A stretch of 64,000 nucleotides of DNA from Mucidula mucida (lineage: Eukaryota; Basidiomycota; Agaricomycetes; Agaricales; Physalacriaceae): NCBI GenBank assembly GCA_015501055.1, contig JADNYV010000080.1:1-64000 (forward strand), in the 5' to 3' direction. A model generated the notes under the pieces. It was not told the DNA's origin, did no database searches, and worked only from the letters and a program-made list of their open reading frames with translations. A program made the position numbers and the translations under genes. Shown in pieces: positions 35,260-47,792 of this stretch (position 1 is its first letter; each line of letters opens with the position of its first letter).

Positions 35260-35395
35260 TATGAATCTCGAGGTGGAGACTAACCTATCCAAGGTCTGAC
35301 TGTGATGTTTCTATAGCTCGAGGATGACGGAATGTTGCCTCGCCTCCAATAATCTACATATCTCGCAACGTCAGCCGCCCCGTCGAATATATCGT
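35260..35395 (-). pseudogene. Gene B C-terminal scrap, U3
   Basis: Matches 57066-57200 (the final codons of gene B, including the SSSSYRNITVRPW region), then stops. At about 35400-35440 the sequence jumps into the 3' end of a deaminase copy, so most of gene B, the spacer and the HMG gene were lost in one deletion between U3 and U4. Confidence 0.7.
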
Positions 35396-35439
35396 GCATT
35401 GTAAATGTGTTGTTTCCGTTCAACTTAAAGCTGTCAATG

Positions 35440-36010
35440 AACTTGGAGATTGGAAAGGTCTATAAAGGAGCATTACAATAAACATATACACCAGTCAACT
35501 ACGAATCACATCGCGTCTCGGCCCTCTAACCAATATCCTCAACTTCAGCGCTCCATCCTCCCCACCTCAAGCCCCCATCTCGGCGGTAACCAAGGTACAA
35601 CCGCCAATGACGCCTCTGTGGATCCATCTTCTCCACGCGTAGTGCGGCCTCCTGCTTCGTCTACGGGTCGACAATAGCGCAGCCATAACACATCTTCCGA
35701 CTCGAACCAATGTGTGGCGTGTGCGCGACGCGGGATATGAGATATGTCTATTCAGCAGGAGACGGCGCGGGAAATGGAAGAGGATACGTCGGCGGAACGA
35801 CTATCAAACTGCTCTGCCAACTCTCCCGCTGACTGACAGTACGCCCGTTTTATCCACATGATCGCCGCCGATGCGACGATCCTTCAGTACGGCGACCAAA
35901 GGTTCTCATTCGTCGACGTCCTCGATGTACATTGAGATAATTTTCGGTGAAATGTGTACAACGGCCGTGATAGCTAGTCCACAGTTGACGTCATTCATAT
36001 CGTTGATGTC
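35440..36010 (-). pseudogene. Deaminase (gene A) fragment, U4
   Basis: Only the C-terminal exons remain. The Cys-x2-Cys site is present as CYGC (near 35680-35692), but a small deletion removed the His-Pro-Glu segment (near 35865), and frameshifts are visible. The N-terminal half is absent; the sequence passes directly into the DUF6535 3' end. No activity is expected. Confidence 0.65.
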
Positions 36011-36121
36011 TATCGATGGCGTACACTATTCCATAGCAGTCAGTGTAATAGTATAGTTGACATAGAGGGATATCATTCGAGAAATCATGCTGACAGCATA
36101 TAGAGTATCAAACTAGATACA

Positions 36122-39100
36122 CTATTGTCCGCCAAGTGCAACACTAGAGAAGTCCTGTTCACTGTCCCTGTTGGGGGTACGCGCCGAGCTGGCCTTGAAA
36201 TCTGAGCGCGCATCCTGTAAACATGCATCAGCACCTGAATCATACCATAGAAAAGATCTAACTCACCTCGAAAATCTTTGGCCATGGTACATAATTTACC
36301 GGCGGTGGCGCACCTTGACAACCCTCAATATCCCACTTAAGAGTAGCTGCGACAGTATGCAATGAATACGGGGGTAAGTTTATGACCTTCCGTCCTCCCA
36401 ACCCAACGTGAATGGTAAAATAGTGTTTAGCATACATCTGAATCGCTTGTGGCGACAGCGAGAATGAAACGAGGTCATCAAGACAGCGGCGCCAGTGATC
36501 AACGCGAATGACCGTCGCCAGCTTCCATAATTTGGACTGCTGGTTTATATCGGAGAGGAGTAGCGCCTTGCAGATTGTCGTTAGACTGGTAGGTCTGCCG
36601 AGGTCATCCAAGACACATTTGTACGCATCCGGGTCATGGAGTTCCAGGACAGCTAAACCGTCAATGTAGGAGGCGGCCAAGTATCCAGTATCACGTGGCG
36701 CCCAGAGGTGAAGTGGGTATACATCTGGGTGCGCGCTCGCACCCCACGCCCACCCGAAGTCCATGTTGGCCGAAAGACCATTCAACCAGGATCGTTCGAG
36801 GAGCCCAGCGCAAACACATCCTATGGCGGCAGAGTGACACCCATCTACCGAGTTTGACTGCAGCAGATATGAGAGGACATTGCTGAGAATCTTGACAGTG
36901 TTATCGGGTCCTTGAAGAGCAACATGTAGGACTTTCTGAATGATCTCTGGGGTGAGCCAGGAGGAATTATGGCTCTGGGTTCCAGCCCGACGGAGATGCC
37001 AGTTCAGACCATCGAAGACGAGGAAGACAATGATACTCTCATCCTCCAGCGTTATGACCGAGCCTGTTCCAAATGCGTCCGAGTTCATTACGTTCTGGAG
37101 AGCTTTTATGACAGCAAGGTCGAAACCACCATGGCGGAGAGGAACATGAGTCCCGTTTGTATCCTTCAATCCGCAGATGGTATCCAAAAGGTCACGGAAG
37201 AGAGATGGTAGCTCTTTGAGGAGAACAGCGTCATCGGCAACCCACGTCCTATGAAGAGTAGAAGTTCGTTGAATAGACGGAGTCTGGATCATGCAAAGAA
37301 GCAAGAAGAAATCATCTGGCAGTTCGTGGGTGTCATCTTCGCGTGAACGTACGGCGTTAGGGAAGCCCACATGTGTCACCCATTTCAGAACAGAGGGGAG
37401 CATATGTTCCGACAAGGCTGACCCAAGATGACGACCTTCCAAAGTAGCTTCATACAAATTGATACTCAACGGAGGCATGGATCGTTGCAGAGGAAACGTC
37501 AGAAGCGGCGGGCTGTTGCCGTCGCAGTTGAGCCGGTCGCATTCGTGTATTGGTAGGAGAATGCATCTCAAAAGCTCTGACCAAAGTCGTGAAGGCGTCT
37601 CGTGGTGTTTTTCAAGCCACCAAGCACCTGAACTTAAGGACGTGGCGAATATCTTGCCCCAGAGGAGAACATCCAGCTGGGTCTGGTGGTGGACGTGATC
37701 GATGAGGTTTCCTTTAATGAGTTTTTGGGCCGCAGCAGGATCACGGCAGCATGCCGCATAGTAGCTCGACTCCTGAGAACTTGTTGTGAGCACAGATTGG
37801 GGGTCCTGCGTTTCAAAGCGCAAAGCCGCACGTTCAAACCTCTCAAATCGGTCGACAGGCTGGTCGAGCTGAAAGTGATCGTTTATGGCTTTCACAACAG
37901 AGATACCCTCCGGTCCCGACCGACCGATAAACGGAACACTGGGGAGGGGCAGAGCGCTGAGGGCCTGAAGGATAATGCTTTGCACTGAAAGGTTCGGCGT
38001 GGTGTTAAAGAGACAAGCCAGCGCCGACACGTCGAGAACGTCGGCTTGACGTTCAACCATTTCGAGCTCAATGTCGGGCAATGAAGTAGGTAGTATAGAC
38101 GTCGGTGTACGCTGAGAATGAAAGAAGTTCATGTATTGCTGGCGAAGGAACATAAACGCGGCAAAGGAATGGATGGAGAGCGGCGTCTTGTACGCGCAAT
38201 CCGGGTAGAATACGGGAAGGACGTTGGTAACGGAGTACACGCCAAAGGCACCGGTAGCGATGATCGCCATGTGCGCCGCCATGACAGTGCTCAAAGAGCA
38301 GAGGTATATGACAAGACCAACGAAAAAGAGCCCCAGTGCGGCGTGCATGAGGACGGGGAGAAGCTCTATGATGAGTGGGACGTGCCACTTCTTGAGCGCT
38401 TTGTAGCGGAAGTGTCGAACACGGCAGCGATTGCGAGGAGAGCCTGTCGATGCGACAGAGAGATATTGGTGAATCCACTGCTTGGCCAAAACAGCAAGTA
38501 GCGTGGTGGACAAACTGAGTCCAAGGCTCATGAACCAGAGTGCGTTCACCCAAAAGTCGGAGGTCTGGAGCGGGAAGGACGTGACCGCCGGTGGTACAGC
38601 ATTGACTGCTTCAGCTCCGTGAACTGTAGCACGCTGGACGCTGACCATCTCTGCTATGAGCGAGTTTGTGACTCGAGCAAGGTCCAATTGCAGTGATTTG
38701 CAAGTCGTTGTGACAAAAGTCGTTACGACGCCGGAGAACAGCGCGGCCTTCAATCAAATATCAGGGTATGTAGACAAACGACGACGGGATACAACTCACG
38801 AAAACAAGAAGCATATCCAGTCCTTCGCGCCATCCGGCGACCATCTCAATATCGATCTGAGTGGCCTCGTCTCCATACACGCGCCAAACCCTAGCCTTCG
38901 GGGACCATTCCTCGTATATAGGGTCGGGCGCGTATTTCTGCTCATAATCGAAGGGATCGTGGACAGCTACGCGTGTTACTGAGTTCAATGATATCAGTGG
39001 AAGCTGTAGTCGGCGTACTTGGTCTTGTGTGAGACGGCGGCGAGGAAGTAAAGCCTGGAAGAGTCGATGTCCTACTGTAGGGGGTCGAGGCTGGTGTGTT

Positions 39101-39373
39101 GGTATTGCCAGCCGGGCTTATCGTAACACTTGACGTTGAAAATGGACGACTACGGTCATCTGGCTGCATCCTGGCGGGCCTGAGATGAGTGGTGGGGGTA
39201 GCAAAGCTGTTATGTGTGGCGGCATGGACATGATAGTATGGCTTTAAGACGGACCGAGGAGCCGAGTAAATGCGGCGTGGTGATCGAGTAACGACAATAA
39301 CGCAATTGTTTTGCGTGTTCCTATTGTGATGTGGACGTGGGTCTACTGCATCGCCATTGGAGGTTTCCGCCAC
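36122..39373 (-). CDS. DUF6535 membrane protein, U4 copy, intact, 1035 aa
   Basis: Four exons join in frame: 39373-39019, 38978-38800, 38747-36267 and 36214-36122, with GTACGC, GTGAGT and GTGAGT donors. The N-terminal exon is longer than in U2 and U3 (start MAETSNGDAVDP) and is Ser/Thr/Pro-rich, probably cytoplasmic and disordered. The DUF6535 domain follows at about residues 160-360, with membrane segments near 243-267, 302-329 and 338-358. The C-terminal two thirds are soluble and clearly different from U2 and U3 but closer to the broken U1 copy. The final exon ends ALGGQ. The proximal promoter is limited to about 220 bp by the Plavaka insertion, so expression may be altered. Confidence 0.85.
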
Positions 39374-39592
39374 AATTTTGTCTAAGCAGGGACAGAGTAA
39401 GGTAGTGACAACTCAGGCTGACTCACAAGCAGTACAATCATAGACACGTCGGCGATGCGCTTCCCGAGCAAAACTCCACACTTTAAGGTCACCGAAAGAA
39501 ACTTCTGATACGAATCAAACGTTCACACCAAAACTGGCGAGATTTCGATACAGAACTTTCCACGGATCCCATCATATCTGTCAGACTGTTCA

Positions 39593-39616
39593 CATCAGGA
39601 AAAAGGTCCCCAGGTT
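39593..39616 (+). repeat. Left terminal inverted repeat of Plavaka element
   Basis: CATCAGGAAAAAG followed by CCCAGGT; pairs with 46707-46730. Confidence 0.8.
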
Positions 39617-40039
39617 ATATTTCGAGAATAGTCCTAGAATAGGCCTAATTTGACTATTCCGCTTCGATTACAAGGATTATCACGATTAGCCAACATTTTA
39701 CTTTTTAAATAGGTCCCCTAGCTAGTTCTCCAGCATTATCACAGAAAAGGACAACATTTTCCATGAACTTCTCCCTGATTTCTGTTGAAGATGCCACAGA
39801 TCGGAGGACCTTTACCAGTCAATCCCATTCAGATTACCCTACAGCAATCAAAGTATTTCTCAATCAATACTGCATAGACAAGAGCAGATAAGGTGCCACA
39901 TGGCATGAAATTCTAAATGAGTGCGCTACATGGTACTACGGGGTACTAGCTTTGAATAACTGCAAGGAGGACAGGTGCTAGACTGGATGAAGAAAAAAGA
40001 AGCAGTGAAATTAGGTATTACAAGCACGAGGCACTACAG

Positions 40040-42967
40040 TTACACTGCTGGCTGACCCCCGTCGTCCTCGTCCTCGTCATCGGCGATGGCATCCCATGCG
40101 GTGGCGGCGATAATCTCCTCGTTAGAGAGGCCATGAGTAGCGAGGGGCTGGGCGCCGCTGAAATGGGATCAGTTGATGATCAAGAAATAAACAAAGACGT
40201 ACGTTGCAGCTTGGAATAAATCATGAGTAAGACGGTGATAATACAAGGGCTTACGGTCCTTGAGCGCGTTGAGCATCACCAGATGGCTCCTGAAAGCTCC
40301 TTCAACGTTGTTGCCCGAGAAGTGGTCCTTCGAATTGCGGGACCACTCCATCAAGACGGCATGGATCTGCATGTGTATCAGTAGAGTGAGCATGAAAAAA
40401 TTGTACACCTACGGCAGTCACGACGAGAGCTAACATGAGAGCCGGAACCTCTCGTTCCTGGGCGTGAGGTCCTTCCTTGTACGTTGATGTCAGGCTGTCC
40501 GCATATTTATTCAAGGGCGATGTCGCATTCTTGGCCAGAGTAGCCGTTACCATCGTCTGCACAACTTGAGCACGGTACGGTTGGGCCGGGTTGGCATTTC
40601 CCTAGGAAAGAATTGAGTATATATGTGCGGCAGCAAACAGAACACACCGATTCCTGATGACTTCCACAATGATAGGTGAGGTCGTCGATCATGGAGCGAG
40701 CACGAGCACGACCGGCGTCCGTCTTGGTAAGTTGAAGTTTGGTGGGGACGACAGTGAGTGCAGCCTCCTTGAAGGTCGAACGGAAGGCAATGAGACGTTG
40801 AACAATCTAGTCAACACTCAGCAGTGAATGTCAGAGCAAACAGAGACATACGTAAGTGACGAGGGGGCCGGAATATGTCGCCTCATCATCCTCCCGGATT
40901 CTAGTGGCTAGATCGTGCGGACCGGTATCGAGACCGTCTTCCGCAGCAGTCACCAAGAGCGCATCCATGGCGATAGCGTCTAGTCCACCAGAAGAGAACG
41001 GCTGAGGGTCAGTGTCAGCGTTGCGACCCAGAAGTGTGGCAAGAGCACGGTCTATAGAGCGGCCGATAAACCGGTCCATAGCCTTGCTCTGACTCTTCTT
41101 GCCAATGCTGTGCCGGCTGCCTAGACCTTGCTTCTCGACAACAAGATGCGTGTGAGCAAGCCATCCACCTATCATTGAAGGGGAAGCAGGCGGGTCATCC
41201 TTGACGTTGATTCGCACAGCTTGGACATGAGCAGCGCGCGCGACGGGGCCAGCGGCAGAACTGACGGAAGCTGGAGCCGCGACCAAAGCAGTATCAGAAA
41301 AAGTTGTTTGAGCGGGGGTCTTGCGATAGATAGGGCCAGGAGGATCGTTGGCAGGAAATTCGGCGTGCTGCAGAGAAGGCTGAATCAGTAAGTAGGCTGG
41401 CAAGACGGGAAACTCACCTCGCGTTGGATAATACTCTGGTTTCCGAGCTTAGGGACTTTACGGCGCTGAGGTGCCTCGTCTTCATTGCGGATTTGCGCAG
41501 CAGCACGTTGGTTGAGTTCATCCTAGAAGCGAGTGAATGTTTGTTTAGTGAAAGAAAAAGGATACACACCTCTAATGCTTTCATCATTTCTCTAGGTAAG
41601 TCATCCCCGTCGAGGTCAAATCCACCATGCGCGAACAGGTCCAACAATTCGGCGCCGTCGAGGTCGAGGTCGAGAATTGAGGAGGTCCGTTTGGTGTCCT
41701 TGCCCTTGCTGGCCTTGCCATCGTCTTCGTTGGCGTCGTCGGAAGAGAAGCTGCGGGCTAGGTCAAAAGAGCTCGCTGACAAGGCCTTGGAACGATAGTG
41801 GGCGAAGGCATGGGCACGCTGTTCAGCGTCGTCGTCGTCGTCATGGTGGTGGTTCGAGTAAGAGTCAACTTGCCCGATCGATTAGTAATCAAGTCCCTTT
41901 TTAACCACAACTACATACCGTCCATCGACCTGCGGCTAGACTTGCGACTAGCGGGATGTTGGATGATAACAGCACCCTACAGGTACATTAATAAGTTGAT
42001 TAACGCGTTGAAGTGCTGTTTCTGACCTCGTTGAACAAGTCCTTCACCTCAATCGCGGACGCCCGCTCTTTCTGACCAAGGACGTGCGCCTCTGGCAAGT
42101 CGTCGTCGTCGTCGCTATTATCCAAGGCCCCAGGTGCCAGAACCTTGTTGTCCTCATCACTGTCATGTTCCTCCGCCGCCGCTGCACGTAGAGCCGCTTT
42201 CTGCTTCATGGCTACAACACGATCTCGGATGTCCATCGCGACTGTGGATAACTTGACTGTGGAAGGTTAGTCGAGATTACTTGTAGTAGAATGTTTCCCC
42301 TTACGTGTAGGCTCAGTAGCCTCGTGTGGGTCCGCATCTTCTGGGCCGTCCATTGCTGGCGACTTGAAAGTGTTATGGGCATCCGAGTCTGGGAACGTTA
42401 GTGAGGAATTCACGCAGTGAAATACTCGAGCTCACCTTTTGCAACAGACTCATCGGATACCTTAGCCTTCTTTCTCAAGGACTGTAGTGCCATTTGAAAG
42501 TAGTTGTTCTTTGCTGCAATGAAGGTAAGTGCGATGTCTCTCGCCATATTTGCCGACAACTCACTTGAGACTGGCGCAGATTCCTTATTTGATTCCAAAG
42601 ACGACGTCTCGGATGCTTTGCGCTTCTTTGACAAGAGCTTTTTGACTGCCGAAGTCGCGACTACCCACACAGGTAAGCACCATAGTGTAGGACTGCAAAT
42701 TAGCAACTGACCTGAATTCAAAGAACCCGCCTTCGACACAGCGGATGCCGTGTCGCTGATGACCTCGCGCTTTTTCTTCTTATAGGTCTCCCAGACTTCC
42801 GACGCCTTCGATTTCGAGGTACGCGAGGCTACAAAGTGATTAGCGCCGGCAGACGCGATGATGCTGGTGAAGCTCTTACGACGTTTCGATTCCTCGGGCG
42901 CATTAGCAACCGCCTTCTTACGCGGTTTTACCGCCGCCGCAAGCGCTTTCAAGCCTGTCTTCACCAT
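40040..42967 (-). CDS. DUF6532 protein encoded within the Plavaka element
   Basis: A gene of about ten exons runs divergently from the transposase. It starts at 42967 (MVKTGLKALAAAVKPRKKA), with a very basic, nuclear-targeting-like N-terminus. The middle is acidic and low-complexity (41.4-42.25 kb, runs of Asp and DLDLDGAELLDL). The C-terminal region (41.4-40.04 kb) resembles the DUF6532 domain common in Agaricomycetes: an R-RS-IDDLTYHC segment, then REVPALMLALVVTAIHAVLMEW and FRSHLVMLNALKD. It ends in an Asp/Glu-rich tail. Individual splice sites were checked only in part. Lying wholly between the element's inverted repeats, it is probably the element's second gene, perhaps a DNA-binding or regulatory partner like TnpA of CACTA elements. 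That role is inference. Alternatively it is a captured host gene. Confidence 0.6.
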
Positions 42968-43264
42968 GCTGGAATTTGAGAGAGAGTATTTGAGCTGGAA
43001 GAGAAGTTGTTTGCTAATGGTGATAAAAAACATGCTTTTATTCTCAGATGTGCTATGGTCGCGCCTTCTGAGCCCTGGTTGCGCCTCTTGCTCTAGCGCA
43101 CTGGCCACGCCTCCATCTCTTTGGCCTCGCAACGGCAGAGCACACTAGGCAAGTCGCGATTTGCTTAATTGTTTCCCGCAGCTCACCGTGAGCAGTATTA
43201 GCCACCTTACGTTACTTCGCGTGTGATACGACATGCACCTATTCATTTCTTGCTTTGCTCCGTC
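42968..43264. promoter_or_regulatory. Shared divergent promoter of the Plavaka element
   Basis: The 297 bp between the two start codons must hold both promoters and 5' leaders. No clear TATA box was identified. The arrangement suggests co-regulation of transposase and DUF6532 protein. Confidence 0.5.
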
Positions 43265-46200
43265 ATGGCTCCCAATACGACTACGCGCTCCAGCTTTGTC
43301 TGCGCCGCCTGCGACCAGGATTTTCAGTGTGAGAATAATCTCAGGCAACACTGGATGAAGACTCGCGACGCCGCCTGCCTTGCAGTAGGCACCTCTGTCA
43401 AAGCTAATCTCCGGCGAGGCGCTCATCTTCCTCGACAAAACCCGCCATCTCCGTCTCGTTCCTCTTCCTCTCGTCACCCGCCACCGCCATCCCCATTGCC
43501 AGATAAACAACCACCATCTCCGGAACCATTTACTGGAGATGTCTTCGGGGCAGCCGAGGACTACTCAGAAAAGGATTTTCCCGGTCTCAACGAGGAGCAC
43601 GCGTCAGAACCACCATCAGGTTCAGATTCCGACGAAGGTGACATGGACGATGGGTCTACTCAACCTGGTTGGGAACCCCCTCGTCGGACAACCATGGAGG
43701 AAGTTCCCGATGAAGACGATGAGATGGATGTTGACCATCCGCCGCCCCGTGTCTCTGATTCGCCCGCTCCCCAGCCTCCTCATGCACCTCAGCAGGTACC
43801 TGACACTGATCCTGCTGCCAAGGCTCGTCTTGCGTCAGTGCACGTCACACATTTCGGGGGGAAGGCAGGTGCCCCAATTCCAGACACTCCAGTAACTCCC
43901 AACGCCTATCTGCTGTACGAGGCGGCATTGCGCGGTGGGACCGACAAGCCACGTCCTGGGAATTACGAGCCGTTCTCGAGTGAAATGCAATGGAAGATTG
44001 CGGAGTGGGCGAAGCTGGATGGCCCAAGCGCGTCGTCATTCACGCGTCTACTATCAATCAATGAGGTTTGTCATTTTAGTATTGTGTATTTTCTTCAAGT
44101 CTAATGATGTGCAGGTCATGGAGCGCCTTGACCTCTCGTTCAAGAACACCACGCAACTCAACGACATCATCGACAAGAAACTGCCAAGTCTACGTCCCGA
44201 GTTTATTTCCGAGGAGATCGTTATCGCAAACCGCTCGTTCGACGTTTATCGACGCGATATAATTGCGTGTGTTCGCGCTCTATACGGCGATCCCAAGCAT
44301 AACGAGTACCTCTGTTTCGCACCCGAGAGACATTACGCCGATGAGGATAAAACTCAACGTCTTTACCATGACTTCCATACCGGACGCTGGTGGTGGGATA
44401 CACAGGTATGATCTGTCGTTCTTTGATGGTCTTGTGCTGATTGTATGTTTAGAAAGCTGTCGAAGAGAAAACTCCGGGTGCAACTATAATCCCCGTCATT
44501 CTGTCTTCCGACAAGACACAAGTTACGTTGTTCAGGAACAAGACTGCATATCCAGTGTATCTCACCATCGGGAACCTCCCCAAGGACATTCGCCGTAAGC
44601 CCTCTCGCATGGGGCAGGTACTTGTCGCTTACATCCCGACTACAAAACTCGAGCACATCAAGAACAAAGAGTCTCGTCGCCGCTCGATGTGTAATCTCTT
44701 TCACGCCTGCATGCGGTGTATTCTCACTGGACTGAAGGAGGCCGGCATCAGCGGCGTTGTCATGAGGAGTGGCGACGGGGTCGCCCGCCGTTGTCACCCC
44801 ATTTTCGCCGCCTATGTCGGCGACTACCCCGAGCAGGTCTTGGTCACCTGTACATACGTTGGCGAATCCCCGGTTTGCGAGTGTCCACCTGACGCGCTTG
44901 GTGAATATCCTTGTGCTCACAACCCTCGCAACTTCCAGGCTGCCGTTGAGGCCCTCAGCTCCATTGGCGCTCCCGATTGGGGTACTCGTTGTGCCAATGC
45001 AAACATAAAGCCCGTCCAACACCCATTTTGGGAAGATCTTCCTTATGTCGATGTCTTTTGTTCCATCACCCCCGACATCCTTCACCAGCTTCTTCAAGGG
45101 GTTGTGAAGCACCTCATTGGTTGGATCACCGAGGCTGTGGGAGCAGATGAACTTGATGCTCGTGTTCGTCGCCTTCCTCTCAACCACGCCATTCGTCCTT
45201 TCCTGAAGGGCATTTCTTCGCTCTCCCGTGTGAGCGGAATGGAGCACAAGCAAATCTGCTCATTTCTTCTCTCCGTCATTGGGGACCTTCCACACACATC
45301 TGCGATCACTCATTCCCTTATGCGCGCCACCCGTGGTATCATCGACTTCACCTATCTTTCGCGATATCCGGTCCACAGCGTCGAAACTCTGAAGGAACTC
45401 GAAGCATGTCTTGCCGAGTTTCACAACAACAAGCATGTCTTTCTCGATCTTGGAATCCGTGAGAACTTTGACATTCCCAAGCTCCACTTCCTCAATCACT
45501 ACGTTCGCGCCATCAAGCTGTATGGTACTGCCGACAACTACAACACTGAGGCTACCGAACGGCTACACATCGATTTCGCGAAGGATGCTTATCGGGCCAC
45601 TAATCGGAAGGATGAGTTCAAACAGATGACAAAGTGGTTAGAGCGACGCGAGAAGATTATCGCGTTTGGGCATTATGTTGAGTGGCGGTGCAACGGCGAA
45701 CCACCTCTCACGGCGACATCATCACGCGACGCCTTAGCGAAGACACATATTTGCGTATCCTTTGAAGACGTCTCCTGCCCATACGAGATCAAGATGACGA
45801 AGCAACCATCGGAGAAGTCAGTCCTCCTCGATGCGATAGAATCCCCTTCCGGTTACGGCGCTACCTTGTTCACTGTCGCACTCGCTCGATTTATTGTTCA
45901 GTTTCGCAATCCCACCCTTCCGCATGCTCGTGTTGATGAGGCTGCTCACAATATAGTTCTTCCCTTCCGCCGTCTCCCAGTCTTTCATCACATCAAGTTC
46001 GTCAATACAAAGTTCTTTGGATCGGAGACATTAGACTCGATCCATGCCTATCCAAGGGCTATCGGAAAGACTGGGAAGATCACAAGGCTTAGTCGGTTTG
46101 ATACGGCTATGATTCGTGTTCGACCCGCTGTTGTTGGTGCACACAAGTTTGATGGTATGGTCTTCTTTCTTATAGTGGGCTCCGGCTGATCATCCACAAT

Positions 46201-46562
46201 AGGTTTACGGTGTTGGTCGTGTCCGGGTCGTCTTCTCAATTCCACCTCGTGGCCTCGAGACGTTGTTCCCCATTAACATGCAGCCGCCGGCGCATCTGGC
46301 CTATGTGGAGTGGTTCAGCACATTCGCAGCGCGGCCCGAAGCCGCTTCAGGAATGTATCGTCTCAAGCGCCAGCTTGCAGGCGACGGATCGCCTCTCGTG
46401 TCGGTTCTGCCCGTTTCCGTGATTCAAAGCAGTGTACACTTATTTCCCAAGTGGGGTCGGACCGTTCCCGTAGATTGGACTAATGAAAATGTACTCGACC
46501 GAAGTAGCACATTTTCGCTCAGTAACTACAAAGATCAGAGTACTTTTTTCATGTACCATTGA
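43265..46562 (+). CDS. Plavaka transposase, four exons, 1052 aa
   Basis: Exons 43265-44065, 44115-44405, 44453-46159 and 46203-46562 join in frame; the last donor is a weaker GTCTTC. Residues 11-38 form a Cys/His zinc finger (Cys13, Cys16, His29, Cys38). A long Pro/Ser/Asp-rich linker (about residues 55-190) follows. The Plavaka core begins with YEPFSSEMQWKIAEWAK and includes SSDKTQVT, the family hallmark PVYLTIGNLPKDIRRKPS (about residue 400), a Cys-rich loop (CECPPDALGEYPC) and DILHQLLQGVVKHLIGW. The protein would cut the ends of its element in the nucleus. The length is usual for the family and no lesion is seen. It is distinguished from KDZ transposases by the TIGN and PS motifs. Confidence 0.9.
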
Positions 46563-46706
46563 TTATTTCATATCAAATGTCAGCTTTTCTTGGGATTAGT
46601 TCGGGGGCTCTTGTAAGTTTACACTAATCCAACTTTTCTGCACGGTTTACTGAGAATAGTGAGTTTTCCGAAAATAGTGCGAATTAGCCACCGATTACTC
46701 CTAGAA

Positions 46707-46730
46707 TACCTGGGAGGCTTTTTCCTGATG
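46707..46730 (-). repeat. Right terminal inverted repeat of Plavaka element
   Basis: Reverse complement of the left repeat, with 13 perfect bases, three mismatches and seven further matches. Confidence 0.8.
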
Positions 46731-46843
46731 CAGTGTGGCGTACCATTGACGGAGGAACTAGATGCTGATGTTAAATGAATCTTGAGGACTCAGATTACTA
46801 GGGGCTGACCATTTTTTCTCTTTCGTACTAATCTACCTGTAAG

Positions 46844-47792
46844 CTAGCCTCCAAAGACAATATCATGGTCCGACAAAAAGGAGACATGGGGGAAGAATCT
46901 TCGACCTTTGCGCCGGCGTTTCGCCATGTGGCGGAGGTCATGGATCAGCACAGAAAAGAATGCGCCTTCCTCGTAGAGTAGTGTCTCCATCTTCCCATGA
47001 CGTTCAAGATATTCAAAGGCATCTTTTCTGATCCTTTGATCGCTGAAAAGACCTTCAGCTTCTGGGGACCGATAAGTAATTGTCCTCATTTGTTCGTCTA
47101 AGTCGAGGTTTTCGGGAGACCTGGATTCGAAATCCCTGCGCCTGCAGAACCAACACATTATCGCGACGTCAGTACTGCATGGACTAGTGAGTTCATTGTA
47201 TTGCACAAGAAAATAGAGCAAATTACGATCGGGTAAGCTCAGAGATTGCATCAATCCCACCTGGCCACTCCTCAGGATACGGAGTGAGAACTGTAAAGAT
47301 CACCTCGAAGACAATCATGGATGCAAATGCACTGGGTAGTGCTGGTCGATCGGCCCTCTCTACTAATGCATAACGCAGGAACCTTAAACTCCAATGCTTG
47401 ACACTGTAGTCGGAATCCCGTTCCAGTCGAATTACATTCGGCCACAGGACTTCTGAGGCGGAGTCTTCGTGGGACTCGAGGCGCAGAAACCAGCCCGGCA
47501 TCTTGTCTTCCGCGTGGAGCTCGAACTTTGATTTCTTTGTTCGAATGAAGTGGGGCCATATAGCGTCATTTCTGACAGTGGCCCACGTCTCGTCGAAGGT
47601 TGGCGGCAGTGCAGTATCTGGCCGGGCGATGTAGCGCGCTGGAGGTGTCGGCGGCGGTGGGGGTGATGGGAGTGGAGGTTGTGTAACAGGAAGAGAGGGC
47701 TGCCGCCGCATGAAGTTTGGTAGAATGGAACGGAGGGACAAAGGAGGTCTTGAAGACATGGTGTTATTGCCATTCTGCAGAGCGCTCGTCAT
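46844..47792 (-). pseudogene. Gene B, 3'-truncated copy (start of U2)
   Basis: Exon 1 starts at 47792 (MTSALQNGNNTMSSRPP; the U5 start corresponds to MSSRPP) and ends at a GTAATT donor near 47229; exon 2 begins after TGCAG with STDVAIMCWFCRRRDFES. The two-exon structure and about half of residues match the U5 copy. The frame ends early (DHDIVFGG and a stop at 46844), at the point where U5 continues with about 85-90 more residues. The Plavaka element ends 113 bp away. No domain, signal peptide or membrane helix is recognised. The function is unknown; the truncated product could still be made. Confidence 0.6.

Larger units (their letters stand above)
27399..35395. repeat. Array unit U3
   Basis: Holds a gene B remnant, the spacer (27765-29552), a deaminase copy, an intact DUF6535 gene and a second gene B scrap. 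The HMG-box gene is deleted: spacer sequence matching 1100-1140 joins, near 29500, sequence matching 2045 onward. From 31801 to 35151 it is collinear with U2 at a constant offset of 21804 bp, so without net indels. Confidence 0.8.
35440..39373. repeat. Array unit U4 (shortened)
   Basis: Contains only a deaminase fragment and a complete DUF6535 gene. The DUF6535 5' part is collinear with U3 at an offset of 4460 bp. A Plavaka transposon begins 220 bp beyond the DUF6535 start codon. Confidence 0.8.
39593..46730. mobile_element. Plavaka (CACTA-like) DNA transposon, complete, 7.1 kb
   Basis: The ends match as inverted repeats: both begin CATCAGGAAAAAG, then three differing bases, then CCCAGGT. 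CA flanks both sides (39591-39592 and 46731-46732), compatible with a 2 bp target duplication but too short to prove it. Subterminal copies of CCTAGAATA occur at both ends. Inside are two divergent genes, a Plavaka transposase (+) and a DUF6532 gene (-). Both read through with regular introns, so the element may be mobile. Confidence 0.85.

Noticed and set aside
44363..45253. 296-codon reverse frame inside the Plavaka transposase
   Set aside because: Fully antisense to well-supported transposase exons, with no independent similarity.
43265..46562. Assignment to the KDZ (Kyakuja-Dileera-Zisupton) transposase group
   Set aside because: The PVYLTIGN and RRKPS motifs and the N-terminal zinc finger layout fit Plavaka; typical KDZ CxC features were not seen.
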